DNA of 64,000 nt from Caryophanales bacterium (GTDB taxonomy: Bacteria; Bacillota; Bacilli; CAJFEE01): assembly GCA_029256085.1 (NCBI GenBank), contig JAQSYP010000002.1:390426-454425 (forward strand), in the 5' to 3' direction. Shown one piece after another: positions 52,442-61,710 of the stretch; the stretch's first letter is position 1; each line of letters begins with the position of its first letter. A program made the translations under genes and the position numbers. The notes under the pieces are model-generated. The model had not been told where the DNA came from. It made no database searches and was given only the letters and a program-made list of their open reading frames with translations.

Positions 52442-53806
52442 TTATGGTTTCATAAATTTTCTTACGACATTTAAACCATTTTTATAATTTGGATACTTAA
52501 TTGACATATCAAATAGGTTTGTTTGCATAAGTACGCTTTTAGCATGCGAGAAACATAGAAAACTATGTTCTCCATGATAACTCCCAAGTCCACTAGGTCC
52601 AACTCCTCCAAAAGGCAGATACGGAGTTGCTACATGCATTAATGTATCATTAATACAGCCACCACCGTATGAAATCCTCTCAGTAACAAACGCCTCAACT
52701 TCTTTATCTGATGTAAAAAGATAAAGAGCGAGCGGCTTAGGCTTTGTCACTATCGTTGCTACAATTTCTTTAATATCATCAAATTCAAGAATAGGTAGTA
52801 AGGGTCCAAATATTTCATCACTCATAATTGGCATATCCCAGTTAACGTTAGTAATTACTGTAGGTTCAATTTTTAAAAGTTCCTCCTTAGTATCTCCACC
52901 GATAATTATATCCCCATCGTGTAGAAACTGTGTCAACCTATCAAAATGGCGTTTACTAACTATTCTCACATAGTCTTTATTTTCGATTGGATTGCTACTA
53001 TAAAAATCTTTAATTACTGTTTTTACTTTCTCCAAAAAAGTTTCTTTAATATCTTTATGTATATACAAATAGTCAGGAGCAACACACGTCTGTCCTGCGT
53101 TTGTAAATTTACCAAATACGATCCTCTTAGCAGCTAAGTTCAAATCAGCATCTTTATGTACGATACATGGACTTTTGCCACCGAGTTCAAGTGTAATTGG
53201 GGTCAGGTGCTTTGCTGCTGCCTCCATAACGATTTTACCGACTGGAACACTCCCAGTGAAGAATATCTTGTCAAACGGCTGTTTAAGAAGCTCTGTGCTT
53301 ACATCAACAGCTCCCTCAACAACAGTTATATATTCCTCTGGAAACGACTCAGAAATTAATTTATTAATTAACCTTGATACATTTGGAGTTAATTCTGAAG
53401 GTTTAATAACAGCTGTATTTCCTGCTGCAATTGCCCCAACTAGTGGTGATAAGGCAAGTTGAAAAGGGTAATTCCACGGCGCAATTATTAAACAAACTCC
53501 GAATGGCTCATAAATGATTTTGCTACTTGAACCCATATGGGTAAGTGCAGTTTTCACTTTTTTAGGTCTCATAAATCTAGCAAGTCTCTTAATTACGAAA
53601 TTTATTTCTTCATATAATATTCCGATTTCAGTCGTGTAAGTTTCAAGTTCACCTTTATTTAAGTCTAACTTTAACGCACTGAAAATTTCCGCCTCGTGCT
53701 TCACAATTGAATCTTTTAACTTTTTTAGCATTTTTATTCTAAAATCATAAGTCCTTGTTACTCCACTATTAAAGTAATTTTTTTGAGCTGACAATAATTT
53801 TTCCAT
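52442..53806 (-). CDS. Aldehyde dehydrogenase (class 3 / YwdH-like)
   Basis: 454 residues. Short ALDH of the class 3 type without the N-terminal extension of ALDH1/2. Motifs: [22 protein letters not shown] with the catalytic-site Asn, [14 protein letters not shown] for [12 protein letters not shown] with the general-base Glu, [14 protein letters not shown] with the nucleophile Cys, and EIFGPLLPI. It oxidises aldehydes, probably medium or long-chain. Monocistronic in this context. Confidence 0.93.
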   Translation of the reverse strand: MEKLLSAQKNYFNSGVTRTYDFRIKMLKKLKDSIVKHEAEIFSALKLDLNKGELETYTTEIGILYEEINFVIKRLARFMRPKKVKTALTHMGSSSKIIYEPFGVCLIIAPWNYPFQLALSPLVGAIAAGNTAVIKPSELTPNVSRLINKLISESFPEEYITVVEGAVDVSTELLKQPFDKIFFTGSVPVGKIVMEAAAKHLTPITLELGGKSPCIVHKDADLNLAAKRIVFGKFTNAGQTCVAPDYLYIHKDIKETFLEKVKTVIKDFYSSNPIENKDYVRIVSKRHFDRLTQFLHDGDIIIGGDTKEELLKIEPTVITNVNWDMPIMSDEIFGPLLPILEFDDIKEIVATIVTKPKPLALYLFTSDKEVEAFVTERISYGGGCINDTLMHVATPYLPFGGVGPSGLGSYHGEHSFLCFSHAKSVLMQTNLFDMSIKYPNYKNGLNVVRKFMKP

Positions 53807-53948
53807 TTAGTATGTACCCCATTAACAAATATAGCTTACAAAAATAAACTAACATTAATAGTAGTTATTTTCAAATTGAATAATTTATTTATTTATAACT
53901 AATACTAATATTTGGAAATGTTTACAATTTAAGGGAACGGTGATAGTT

Positions 53949-54287
53949 ATGAATAATGAAAATAGAGATAGGGAGAAATTACAAAATTTCGAGGAAGAAT
54001 ACGCGGCAGAGGTTGTTCCATACCTCCCTGAATATAGATCCCCAGTCAATGAATCAACAACAGAGCTTATAGATTATGGGAGTATGTTAGGTTATGCATC
54101 TATGATAATCTCGATCGTTTCTTTGTTTTCAGCACCATATGTGCTCGGAATTTTAGGAATTATCTTTGGAAGCGTGGCAATTTATGAAGGTTCAAAAGGC
54201 TTTGGAGTTACAGCGATTGCAATTTCTGCTTTTTCAATAATTTTTAATTTAATCTATACTTTCCCTACTATAGGGCTGTTTATTTAA
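53949..54287 (+). CDS. DUF4190-type membrane protein
   Basis: About 112 residues from ATG 53949 (GGTGAT just upstream; GTG 53940 is possible). A charged N-terminal region (about 45 residues) is followed by two to three hydrophobic helices in the DUF4190 pattern: GYASMIISIVSLFSAPYVLGILGIIFGSVAIYEG, then GVTAIAISAFSIIFNLIY. Function unknown; often found in spore-former genomes. Confidence 0.8.
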   Translation: MNNENRDREKLQNFEEEYAAEVVPYLPEYRSPVNESTTELIDYGSMLGYASMIISIVSLFSAPYVLGILGIIFGSVAIYEGSKGFGVTAIAISAFSIIFNLIYTFPTIGLFI

Positions 54288-54404
54288 GTTTTTTTAAAAT
54301 TATTTTAGGTTTTTTCATTAAAACTGGGTAAACGTGTAAGGCAAATTCCTTACTTTCTTAATAGTATGATAATGTACTATATCAGAATGAAAGGAGAAGT
54401 TGTG

Positions 54405-54892
54405 ATGTTCGGACAAAATAAACCAAATTTAAGATGTGCTTGCGGTCCTAACCAAGTAAATCCTATGGTTACAAATAAACTATCACCACTTGGCACAGGT
54501 GTTACACCTACAACGCCAGTTTCACCTATGGGCATGGGACCAATGCCTACTCAAGTTTCACCTATGGGTATGGGACCAATGCCTACTCAAGTTTCACCTA
54601 TGGGTATGGGACCAATGCCTACTCAAGTTTCATGGGCATGGGACCAATGCCTACTCAAGTTTCACCTTATGGAGGGCCTGTTGGACCTGTTCCAACTCAA
54701 GTTGCTCCTACTGTATATGAACCAACATCTGTTAATACAGTAAACAACTACCAAAAAACAATCGTGCCAGTTGTTCATCCAGCTCACACTCAAGTAATTA
54801 ACAATAAACTAATTGAGTATCAACACCACTATCCACAAACTTGCTCTGTTTGCAATCAAGTAAACTGTGTACACAAAATTTGTGGTCGTTAA
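54405..54892 (+). pseudogene. CotD-like spore coat protein gene, frameshifted
   Basis: ATG 54405 follows AAAGGAG. The first 76 codons give FGQNKPNLRCACGPN and a repeated PMGMGPMPTQVS motif. At 54633 the fourth 36-base repeat lacks CCTA, so the frame changes and runs into a short nonsense end (WAWDQ). The correct frame resumes and ends in PVVHPAHTQVINNK, YQHHYPQTC and CSVCNQVNCVHKICGR, stop at 54892, typical of the CotD family inner coat proteins. Either a real frameshift, a slipped-strand variant, or a sequencing/assembly error. Without the four-base loss the product would be about 164 residues. Confidence 0.8.
54525..54664 (+). repeat. 36-base tandem repeats in cotD-like gene
   Basis: Units 54525-54560, 54561-54596 and 54597-54632 differ by one base at most; the fourth (54633-54664) is 32 bases. 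Each full unit encodes PMGMGPMPTQVS. Confidence 0.92.
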
Positions 54893-54926
54893 TTTATTTA
54901 TGTGAAGTATAGAAAGCTTTGCAAAG

Positions 54927-54956
54927 CAAAACGTGCCTTTTTAGGGCACGTTTTTT
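54927..54956. terminator. Bidirectional terminator
   Basis: ACGTGCC/GGCACGT stem flanked by A-run and T-run between the convergent coat gene and the DUF3298 gene. Confidence 0.85.
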
Positions 54957-55695
54957 ACTTTTTTAGCAGTGCAGTTTTATAGTTATCTTTTAAATACGGA
55001 TCAAGCTTACTATATTCAATCAAGTATTCCGGGATTCCGTTTGCATAAGGAACAAGCTCATATAACGGAAAGTAGATTACAAATCCCTTATCGTTCAAGT
55101 AATATTGAAACTCATCTGTTTTACTCACTACTTCTTTTGCATCTGGAAAATATCCGTACTTCTGTTTATTGTCGTCAATCGCCTGATAAATCTCTGTTTT
55201 TATTAACTTAATTGCCTCGTCAGGATTATTAAAAAAGATTCCTAGTGATTCTAAGAGACCTGACTCAGAGTCGACAGTGACACCAGTTCTAGTCTCAAGG
55301 CCATGGGCACCACCAGTATATTGATATTCACTCATAAGAAAAGAGAGTAGCCTATCGTTTCTATATTTCTTATTAAAATCTACTAAGTATTCAAATTTTA
55401 CATCTGAATACCCTTGTTGTTTTGCTTCCTTTTTAAATTGCACTGCATCTTGTTCTATCACATTTTTTTTGTTAAGTAGTGTTTGTTTTATAGTTTTATT
55501 TATTTTAGCCTGCTCTGCCTTGTTTTCCATGTTTACAATAACCGGAATATTTACATTTACTTCAGAGGCAGTAGTAGACTTTTGAACTTTCTTTCCAAAT
55601 ACATTTGGTGTTGAATAGTTGCTTGCATTACTTATATTCGGTGCTAGTAAAACCGCTGACAGTATTATAGGTATATATATTTTGTAATGACGCAT
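54955..55695 (-). CDS. Secreted DUF4163/DUF3298 (RsiV-like) domain protein
   Basis: 246 residues from ATG 55695 (AAAGGAGGG upstream); the longer frame from 55722 includes that site. Signal peptide about 1-25. The middle and C-terminal parts match the DUF4163-DUF3298 pair: VNVNIPVIVNMENKAEQAKINKTI, YQYTGGAHGLETRTGVTVD (the GGAHG hallmark) and FVIYFPLYELVPYANGIPEYLI. The same fold forms the lysozyme-sensing part of the anti-sigma factor RsiV, but there is no membrane or anti-sigma part here. It probably acts in the envelope; exact role unknown. Confidence 0.87.
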   Translation of the reverse strand: MRHYKIYIPIILSAVLLAPNISNASNYSTPNVFGKKVQKSTTASEVNVNIPVIVNMENKAEQAKINKTIKQTLLNKKNVIEQDAVQFKKEAKQQGYSDVKFEYLVDFNKKYRNDRLLSFLMSEYQYTGGAHGLETRTGVTVDSESGLLESLGIFFNNPDEAIKLIKTEIYQAIDDNKQKYGYFPDAKEVVSKTDEFQYYLNDKGFVIYFPLYELVPYANGIPEYLIEYSKLDPYLKDNYKTALLKK

Positions 55696-55850
55696 TGTGA
55701 GTCCCTCCTTTATACCTACCATTATTTTGACATTAATACACTATTTATTATGCATATATTAATCAATTTTTATTAATTCAGGGACGACCATGGATTTTTT
55801 ACATACATTATTATGAAATATATTTTTTAAAAGTCATGAGGTGAAGCTTT

Positions 55851-56084
55851 ATGTGTAAAAAATGTCATGACAAACATCATCATCACGGACATGATCATGA
55901 ACATCATCACCATCATCATGATCATCACGAACATGATGATTGCGGATGCAAGAAAAAGAAGAAGAAATGTTGCTGTAGTTGCTGTTGCATTCAAGTATGT
56001 TGTTGCTGTTGTTGTTGTTGTAAACCGAAAAAACTACCTTTAGACTGCTGCACAAAACCATATCTAGGCGAGTATCCTTACTAA
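55851..56084 (+). CDS. His/Cys-rich small protein, probably metal-binding coat protein
   Basis: 77 residues, ATG 55851 after GAGGTGA. Two blocks: an N-terminal His/Asp/Glu region (HHHHGHDHEHHHHHHDHHEH) and a Cys-rich region of alternating CC pairs up to eight Cys in a row, then PYLGEYPY. No signal peptide. The single CKKCH is not a heme site in this cytosolic context. Composition suggests a metal-binding or disulfide-cross-linked spore coat protein; that is inference. Confidence 0.75.
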   Translation: MCKKCHDKHHHHGHDHEHHHHHHDHHEHDDCGCKKKKKKCCCSCCCIQVCCCCCCCCKPKKLPLDCCTKPYLGEYPY

Positions 56085-56112
56085 TCTAATATAAAGCACG
56101 GCGCTATTTAAC

Positions 56113-56238
56113 TTATTGATATTTTGAATCTGCTCGCTTTCCTGGGGCTGTCCGTAAGCCTCCTCATTCGTAAACTCGTTGCGGGGTCTTACTTGGCCAG
56201 CTATCCCCTAGGATTCGAGCAGATTCTTTAACATCAAA
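56113..56238. repeat. GC-rich Bacillus-type palindromic repeat, copy 2
   Basis: Perfect 11-base inverted ends GAATCTGCTCG (56126-56136) and CGAGCAGATTC (56216-56226), with inner arms around CTGGGGCTG and CAGCTATCCCC. Located between the His/Cys-rich gene and sdaAA, adjacent to the sdaAA terminator. Confidence 0.75.
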
Positions 56239-56249
56239 AATTAATTAAA

Positions 56250-56289
56250 GAGGGGTTCAATAGTCTCTACTTGACTTTTGAACACCCTC
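56250..56289 (-). terminator. Terminator of sdaAA
   Basis: GAGGGGTTCAA (56250-56260) pairs with TTGAACACCCTC; the same sequence family as the galE terminator. U tract is weak. Confidence 0.7.
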
Positions 56290-56298
56290 TTTTGTATA

Positions 56299-57180
56299 TT
56301 ACTTTTTCTTTTTTCCAAATATTTGTTCTTCAAGTTTCTTTGCAGTTGGAGTCGATGCAAGACCACCTTCAGCTGTTTCACGTAAAGATGCTGGCATTGC
56401 TCGACCAATCCTGTACATTGCATCAATTACTTCATCACATGGGATTCTACTAGTAACACCTGCTAATGCCATATCTGCTGAAATCATCGCATTTGATGCC
56501 CCTGCTGCATTTCTTTTAACACAAGGTACTTCAACTAGTCCTGCAACCGGATCACACACTAACCCAAGCATATTTTTCAAAGTAATTGCCATTGCATCAG
56601 CAGACTGCTGTGGCGTGCCACCAGCCATTTCAACTAAAGCTGCTGAAGCCATTCCAGCTGCCGTACCAACCTCGGCCTGACAGCCCCCTGCAGCGCCAGA
56701 AATCGAAGCATTATTCGCAACTACTAACCCAAACGCTCCTGCTGTAAAAAGAAATTCAACCATTTGTTCTCGAGTCGGATTTAGAATATCTTTAGCTGCA
56801 AAAAGAACTCCTGGAACAGTGCCTGCAGAACCAGCAGTAGGTGTAGCACAAATTGTTCCCATCGCTGCATTAACTTCATTTGTTGCCACAGCCTTACTAA
56901 CAGCATCTAGTATTCCTTCACCAGATAAAGTCTTACCTTTTTTTATATATTCTTTAATTAGAACTGCAGCGCCACCAGTTAAGCCTGAACGTGATTTTAC
57001 TCCTTCTAATCCCCTAATGACTGCTGATTCCATTATTTGTAAATTTTTTTCCATTCTTGAGTAGATTTCTTCACGAGTCAGACCTGTAACATCAATTTCC
57101 TGCCTAACCATAATTTCTGAAATTCTACAATTATTTTCATCTGCCAATTTAACTAACTCAGCTACATTTTTAAATAGCAT
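56299..57180 (-). CDS. sdaAA: L-serine dehydratase, iron-sulfur alpha subunit
   Basis: 293 residues. Fe-S L-serine ammonia-lyase signatures: GTICATPTAGSAGTVPGVL, SISGAAGGCQAEVGTA, LVCDPVAGLVEVPCVKRN, with the Cys residues that hold the [4Fe-4S] cluster. It converts L-serine to pyruvate and ammonia together with SdaAB, encoded 14 bases upstream. Oxygen-sensitive enzyme, fitting an anaerobic lifestyle. Confidence 0.95.
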   Translation of the reverse strand: MLFKNVAELVKLADENNCRISEIMVRQEIDVTGLTREEIYSRMEKNLQIMESAVIRGLEGVKSRSGLTGGAAVLIKEYIKKGKTLSGEGILDAVSKAVATNEVNAAMGTICATPTAGSAGTVPGVLFAAKDILNPTREQMVEFLFTAGAFGLVVANNASISGAAGGCQAEVGTAAGMASAALVEMAGGTPQQSADAMAITLKNMLGLVCDPVAGLVEVPCVKRNAAGASNAMISADMALAGVTSRIPCDEVIDAMYRIGRAMPASLRETAEGGLASTPTAKKLEEQIFGKKKK

Positions 57181-57194
57181 AATTTCACTCCTAG

Positions 57195-57857
57195 TTATAC
57201 ACCCATCTTAGTAATCGTTATAACATGATCTAGCTTGCTTAAATCTTCGATAAGTTGGTTGTCAATTCTTTGGTCTACTTCAATCACCATTAAAGCTTCC
57301 TTACCTCGTTCTTTTCTTGAAACTTCCATATGACCGATGTTTATTTGATTGTTTGCTAGCATCGTTGCAACTGATGCAATTGCTCCGTATCTTTCTTCAT
57401 GAATGATAATCAACGTAGGACTTTCTCCAGAAATTTTCAATGGGAATCCGTTAATTTCAATAATCTCAATTACACCGCCACCGATTGAGATACCTACAAC
57501 TTCTAGGTTGCTTGTACCATCTGTCATCTCAATTCGAGCAGTATTTGGATGAGGGGCATGCATTTCTGATTCTATTATCTCTATTTGTAGGTTGTGTTCT
57601 TTTGCAAGTTCATATGCTTCAACAATTCTAGGGTCAAAAGTATCGCAACCTAATAGCCCAGCAATAATTGCAACATCAGTTCCGTGACCTTTATACGTCT
57701 TAGCGAATGACCCATAAAAAATAATTTTGACATGGCTTGGCTGTTTTCCGAACAATGAACGGGCATTTGCGCCAATTCTCGCCGCACCCGCTGTATGTGA
57801 GCTAGATGGACCTATCATTATCGGCCCAATTATGTCGCTTACAGATCTATATTTCAT
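57195..57857 (-). CDS. sdaAB: L-serine dehydratase, beta subunit
   Basis: 220 residues. N-terminal SVSDIIGPIMIGPSSSHTAGAARIG, the beta-subunit hallmark, FYGSFAKTYKGHGTD and PHPNTARIEM, then a C-terminal ACT domain (about 145-220, LIIIHEERYGAIASVATMLANNQINIGHMEVSRKERGKEA) for serine sensing. First gene of the sda pair. Confidence 0.95.
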   Translation of the reverse strand: MKYRSVSDIIGPIMIGPSSSHTAGAARIGANARSLFGKQPSHVKIIFYGSFAKTYKGHGTDVAIIAGLLGCDTFDPRIVEAYELAKEHNLQIEIIESEMHAPHPNTARIEMTDGTSNLEVVGISIGGGVIEIIEINGFPLKISGESPTLIIIHEERYGAIASVATMLANNQINIGHMEVSRKERGKEALMVIEVDQRIDNQLIEDLSKLDHVITITKMGV

Positions 57858-58023
57858 TAATTTACACCTCTTATTTTTCGCACAAAGTTATTACTATGTT
57901 TATATTGTTATCATATTCGGTCGTAATATTACTTGCAACCTACTAGCATAGCTAAATTTATTATACAGATAATCCTGCTTTGCGAGAATTAATTTGTATA
58001 TTTAAGTGGGCATCATTTTGTTT

Positions 58024-58132
58024 GGATTAAAAAACCTAGACTTTGGATTGAAAAATTAATTTTCGGATTAAAAATAAGGTAAATCGGATTAAATAAATTT
58101 TTTTTGGATTAAATATGTGGTAAAACGGATCA
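58024..58132. repeat. Six-copy GGATTAAA array with 20-21 base period
   Basis: GGATTAAA-like starts at 58024, 58045, 58065, 58086, 58106 and 58127, spaced 21, 20, 21, 20 and 21 bases, with AT-rich divergent spacers. It sits in the 303-base gap (57858-58160) between sdaAB and the yhbH terminator. Nothing else is seen in the gap. Confidence 0.8.
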
Positions 58133-58138
58133 AAAAAG

Positions 58139-58167
58139 AAAAAACACACAACCCTCAAGGTTATGTG
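58139..58167 (-). terminator. Terminator of yhbH
   Basis: Stem CACACAACC (58145-58153)/GGTTATGTG (58159-58167) with U tract on the minus strand, overlapping the yhbH stop. Confidence 0.85.
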
Positions 58168-59324
58168 CCAATATTATTACTAAAAAAAGTCTTCATAGCG
58201 TTATAAACGTCGCTTTTCTTTTTTAAAATATGAAATCTAAACTTTTTATCTGCAATTTTTTTATAAGCGCTCATTAAAGTGGAATTTCTTTGATATTGAT
58301 TTACTTCACCGTAGCCAAACATATTCGAAACCTTCATCAACTCTTCTACAAGCTTCAAACACCGCGCATTATCAGACGTTAAATTATCTCCATCAGAAAA
58401 ATGAAACGAGTAAATGTTGTACTTCGCTGGATTATATTTTGAGTTTATTAGCTCTAACGCTTTTCTGTAAGCTGACGAGCAAATTGTTCCGCCACTTTCT
58501 CCTTTTGAAAAAAAGTCTTCCTCTGAAACTATTTTTGCTTCAGTATGATGAGCGATAAATTCGATATCTACTTGTTCGTACTTTGTCCGTAAAAATCTTG
58601 CCATCCAAAAATAAAAGCTTCGTGCCATGTATTTTTCCCAGATACCCATCGAACCGGAAGTATCCATCATCATTAGTACAACGGCCTTTGATTCAGGTTT
58701 TATTACTTCATTCCAAGTCTTATATTTTATATCGTCTTTAGTTATAGGATAAAATGATGGGTTGCCACTCATCGAATTTCGCTTAAAGGCAGACATCATT
58801 GTTTTTTTCTTATCAATATTTCCTGTTAATCCAATTTTACGAACATCATTGAACTCTACCTTTTCTACAGTTTGGTCTTGAAGTTCTTTTTTCTCAAGGT
58901 TTGGTAGCTCTAACTCACCAAATAGCGCATTCTCAATTTCAAGTAAAGAAACTTCAGCTTCATAATAGTCTTCTCCAGGCATTTCACCTGCTCCTTGACC
59001 TTTACCTGCTCCTTGTTGCTGCCCTTGACTAGGTTTACCGTCTCTTGCAATTACATCTCCAACTTTACTATCTCCACTTCCACTACCTACGTGCTTATTC
59101 TTATCATAGTTGTATCTAATTTTATATTCATCTAAAGATCGAATTGGTATTTTAACTACGTCTTTTCCACTCGACATTATTATATTTTCCTCAGTAATGA
59201 GATCTCCGAGATTATCTTTTATTGCTTCTTGAACTTTCTCTTTGTGCCGTTGTTGGTCGTCAAAGCCTTTACGATGGAGGGACCAGTCTTCACGAGACAC
59301 AGCGTAATTTAAGTCATCATTCAT
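58161..59324 (-). CDS. yhbH: YhbH/DUF444 family sporulation protein
   Basis: 387 residues, ATG after AGAGGGG. DUF444 with a VWA-like fold: [22 protein letters not shown] (MIDAS-type DxSxS) and [12 protein letters not shown] later. A Gly/Gln-rich linker (about 100-120) sits in the middle. In Bacillus it is encoded with prkA, as here, and is needed for efficient sporulation. A hairpin between the two genes may reduce read-through. Confidence 0.93.
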   Translation of the reverse strand: MNDDLNYAVSREDWSLHRKGFDDQQRHKEKVQEAIKDNLGDLITEENIIMSSGKDVVKIPIRSLDEYKIRYNYDKNKHVGSGSGDSKVGDVIARDGKPSQGQQQGAGKGQGAGEMPGEDYYEAEVSLLEIENALFGELELPNLEKKELQDQTVEKVEFNDVRKIGLTGNIDKKKTMMSAFKRNSMSGNPSFYPITKDDIKYKTWNEVIKPESKAVVLMMMDTSGSMGIWEKYMARSFYFWMARFLRTKYEQVDIEFIAHHTEAKIVSEEDFFSKGESGGTICSSAYRKALELINSKYNPAKYNIYSFHFSDGDNLTSDNARCLKLVEELMKVSNMFGYGEVNQYQRNSTLMSAYKKIADKKFRFHILKKKSDVYNAMKTFFSNNIGT

Positions 59325-59341
59325 AAAAACCCCTCTTTTTT

Positions 59342-59378
59342 AAGAAAAGTATGCAGGTCGTAAAGAACTGCATACTTT
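59342..59378 (-). terminator. Hairpin between prkA and yhbH
   Basis: Perfect 11-base stem AAAGTATGCAG (59346-59356)/CTGCATACTTT (59368-59378) followed by UUUUCUU on the minus strand. Likely partial terminator or processing site within the operon. Confidence 0.65.
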
Positions 59379-59382
59379 GCTT

Positions 59383-61278
59383 TTATCTATTTAATAATGA
59401 TCCAACATATCTTAATAAATCATTAGCAGACGAAGTAGTATAACCATGTTCCTCTACTAAAGTTTTTACAACTTCATTAATTTTCTTAAGTTGATGTTCA
59501 TTTGGTGTCTTAGTAGATGTTGTAATTTTTACTATATCTTTTAAATCTGAGAATAACTTTTTCTGGATTGCCTCACGAAGTCTCTCATGTGATTGGTAAT
59601 CAAATCTTGTTCCTTTGCGGGCATATGCAGAAATACGAATTAATATTTCTTCACGGAATGCTTTTTTAGCATTTTCTGAAATACCTATTTGTTCTTCGAT
59701 TGAGCGCATTAATCTTTCATCTGGTTTCATTTCTTCACCAGTTAATGGATCGCGAAGCTTATTTTTGTTGCAGAAAGCTTCAACGTTATCTAGGTAGTTA
59801 TCCATTAGCGTTTTTGCAGACTCTTCGTACGAATATACAAAAGCTTTTTGAACTTCTCTCTTAGCTAAATCGTCATATTCACGTCTTGCAAGTGAAATAT
59901 GATTCATGTATTTTTCACGGTCTTCGTTTGAAATCGAAGGGTGTTGATCTAATCCTTCTTTAATTGCTCTTAAAACATCTAAAGCATTTATTGATTGTGA
60001 TTCTTTTCTAATAATAGCTGATGAAATTCTATTTATTACATAACGAGGATCTATCCCACTCATACCTTCATCATGGTATTCCTTTTTCAATTCCTCTAAG
60101 TCAACTTCATTAAAACCTTCAACACTTTGACCATCGTATAATCTCATCTTCTTAACTAAGTCGATATCCGATCGTTTAGGATCTTTCAATCTTGTAAGAA
60201 TAGAGAAAATTGCAGCTATCTTGAAAGTATGCGGAGCTATATGGAAGCCTGAAACATCACTTTCTAGAATCATTTTCTTATAAATTTTCTCTTCCTCACT
60301 GACTTTAAGATTATACGGAATCGGCATTACGATAATACGAGAATGAAGTGCTTCATTTTTCTTATTAGAAATAAAAGATCTATATTCAGTTTCATTTGTA
60401 TGAGCGACTATTAACTCATCTGCTGAAATTAAAGCAAATCTTCCAGCTTTGAAATTACCTTCTTGAGTTAGTGATAATAAATGCCATAGGAATTTCTCAT
60501 CACACTTTAACATTTCTTGGAACTCCATCATACCTCTGTTAGCTTTATTAAGCTCCCCGTCAAAACGATATGCCCTGGGGTCAGATTCAGATCCAAATTC
60601 GGCTATTGTTGAAAAATCAATACTTCCTGTTAAGTCTGCAATATCTTGGGACTTAGGGTCCGACGGGCTGAACGTTCCAATTCCAACTCGACGATCCTCT
60701 GACAAGAAAATTCGTTCGACCATAACATCTTCTAGCTTATTATTATATTCTTGTTCAAGCCTCATCAGATTGAGTGGTGATAAATTACCTTCAATTCGAA
60801 TACCATATTCTTGGAAGAAATCTTCTCTTAAAGCTGATGGAATAAGATGTAGTGGGTCTTCATTCATTGGGCATCCCTTAATAGCATATATTGCTCCTCT
60901 ATCATTACGAGAGTAAGCTTCCAATCCTCGTTTAAGATAAGTAACAAGCGTTGACTTACCTCCACTTACTGGACCCATTAAAAGTAAAATTCTTTTTCTA
61001 ACATCAAGACGTTTTGCAGCTGGATGTAGATATTCTTCAACGAGTCTCTCTAGAGCTTCTTCGAGACCGAATAAATGTTCATTGAAAAATTTATATACTT
61101 TTTTTCCGTTTACTTCTTCTATTCCAGCGTCCTTAATCATATTATAAATTCTTGAGTGTGCACCTTGAGCAATCCACGGGCGTTCCTTAACAAGCTGTAA
61201 GTATTCAGCAAATGTTCCTTCCCACTTTAAACTTTCCTCGGCTTGTCGGGCTTGCTCGATCTTCTTTAAAATATCCAT
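59383..61278 (-). CDS. prkA: Serine protein kinase PrkA
   Basis: 631 residues from ATG 61278 (GGGGGG upstream), exactly the length of the B. subtilis protein; the long upstream extension of the frame is non-coding. AAA-type N-terminal domain: LLMGPVSGGKSTLVTYLKRGLE (Walker A GPVSGGKS, about 105-112). PrkA C-terminal kinase-like domain follows. It acts in sporulation gene control and in stress signalling. Upstream of yhbH in one operon, divergent from a tiny ORF at 61450. Confidence 0.96.
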   Translation of the reverse strand: MDILKKIEQARQAEESLKWEGTFAEYLQLVKERPWIAQGAHSRIYNMIKDAGIEEVNGKKVYKFFNEHLFGLEEALERLVEEYLHPAAKRLDVRKRILLLMGPVSGGKSTLVTYLKRGLEAYSRNDRGAIYAIKGCPMNEDPLHLIPSALREDFFQEYGIRIEGNLSPLNLMRLEQEYNNKLEDVMVERIFLSEDRRVGIGTFSPSDPKSQDIADLTGSIDFSTIAEFGSESDPRAYRFDGELNKANRGMMEFQEMLKCDEKFLWHLLSLTQEGNFKAGRFALISADELIVAHTNETEYRSFISNKKNEALHSRIIVMPIPYNLKVSEEEKIYKKMILESDVSGFHIAPHTFKIAAIFSILTRLKDPKRSDIDLVKKMRLYDGQSVEGFNEVDLEELKKEYHDEGMSGIDPRYVINRISSAIIRKESQSINALDVLRAIKEGLDQHPSISNEDREKYMNHISLARREYDDLAKREVQKAFVYSYEESAKTLMDNYLDNVEAFCNKNKLRDPLTGEEMKPDERLMRSIEEQIGISENAKKAFREEILIRISAYARKGTRFDYQSHERLREAIQKKLFSDLKDIVKITTSTKTPNEHQLKKINEVVKTLVEEHGYTTSSANDLLRYVGSLLNR

Positions 61279-61449
61279 CGAATCGCCCCCCATTTTCTTT
61301 TTTGGATTACTACAAAATATGCAAACGCATAGATAAGCATACATTGTCCTTGAAAGTTTCTTAAGTTTAACAATTTGACATATAATTTTTATAAAATTTA
61401 CATATTTTGTTTTATAATAAAAATACAATCCAATTTTGGAGGGATTTCT

Positions 61450-61545
61450 ATGAAATTAGCTTTAATAATTTTAGTTGCTGTAATGTTTATTGCTCCAATG
61501 TTCACTGCTGGTTATGAGCAAAAACCTGGTACAAAAGTAAAATAA
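61450..61545 (+). CDS. Tiny hydrophobic peptide
   Basis: 31 residues: a single hydrophobic stretch (LALIILVAVMFIAPMFTA) and a short polar tail (GYEQKPGTKVK). ATG 61450 has TGGAGGG at good distance, unusual for a random frame. Divergent from prkA, with a 171-base gap. It could be a small membrane protein or secreted signal-type peptide; function unknown. Confidence 0.6.
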   Translation: MKLALIILVAVMFIAPMFTAGYEQKPGTKVK

Positions 61546-61596
61546 AAATCAAGTTCCAATAATGAAACTTTGTGAAAAAAGTATATCTAAAAATCG

Positions 61597-61646
61597 AAAA
61601 AAGTATGACAAATCGCTTATTAACACGCGGTTTATCATACTTTTTT
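61597..61646 (+). terminator. Terminator of tiny peptide gene
   Basis: AAAAAGTATGACAAATCGC pairs with GCGGTTTATCATACTTTTT (G-U pairs and a few mismatches), then T-run. Confidence 0.8.
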
Positions 61647-61710
61647 ATTTGAAAGTTATTGTTGAGCATTCAATTATGATGATATAATTTTTTCACAGGG
61701 AGATGATACA

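Noticed and set aside
55851-55880. CKKCH as a heme-binding motif in the His/Cys-rich protein
   Set aside because: No signal peptide and a surrounding His/Cys composition typical of metal-binding proteins; the match is by composition.
59383-61428. N-terminal extension of PrkA from 61428
   Set aside because: The extension is AT-rich, lacks a ribosome binding site and goes beyond the standard 631-residue protein that starts at 61278.
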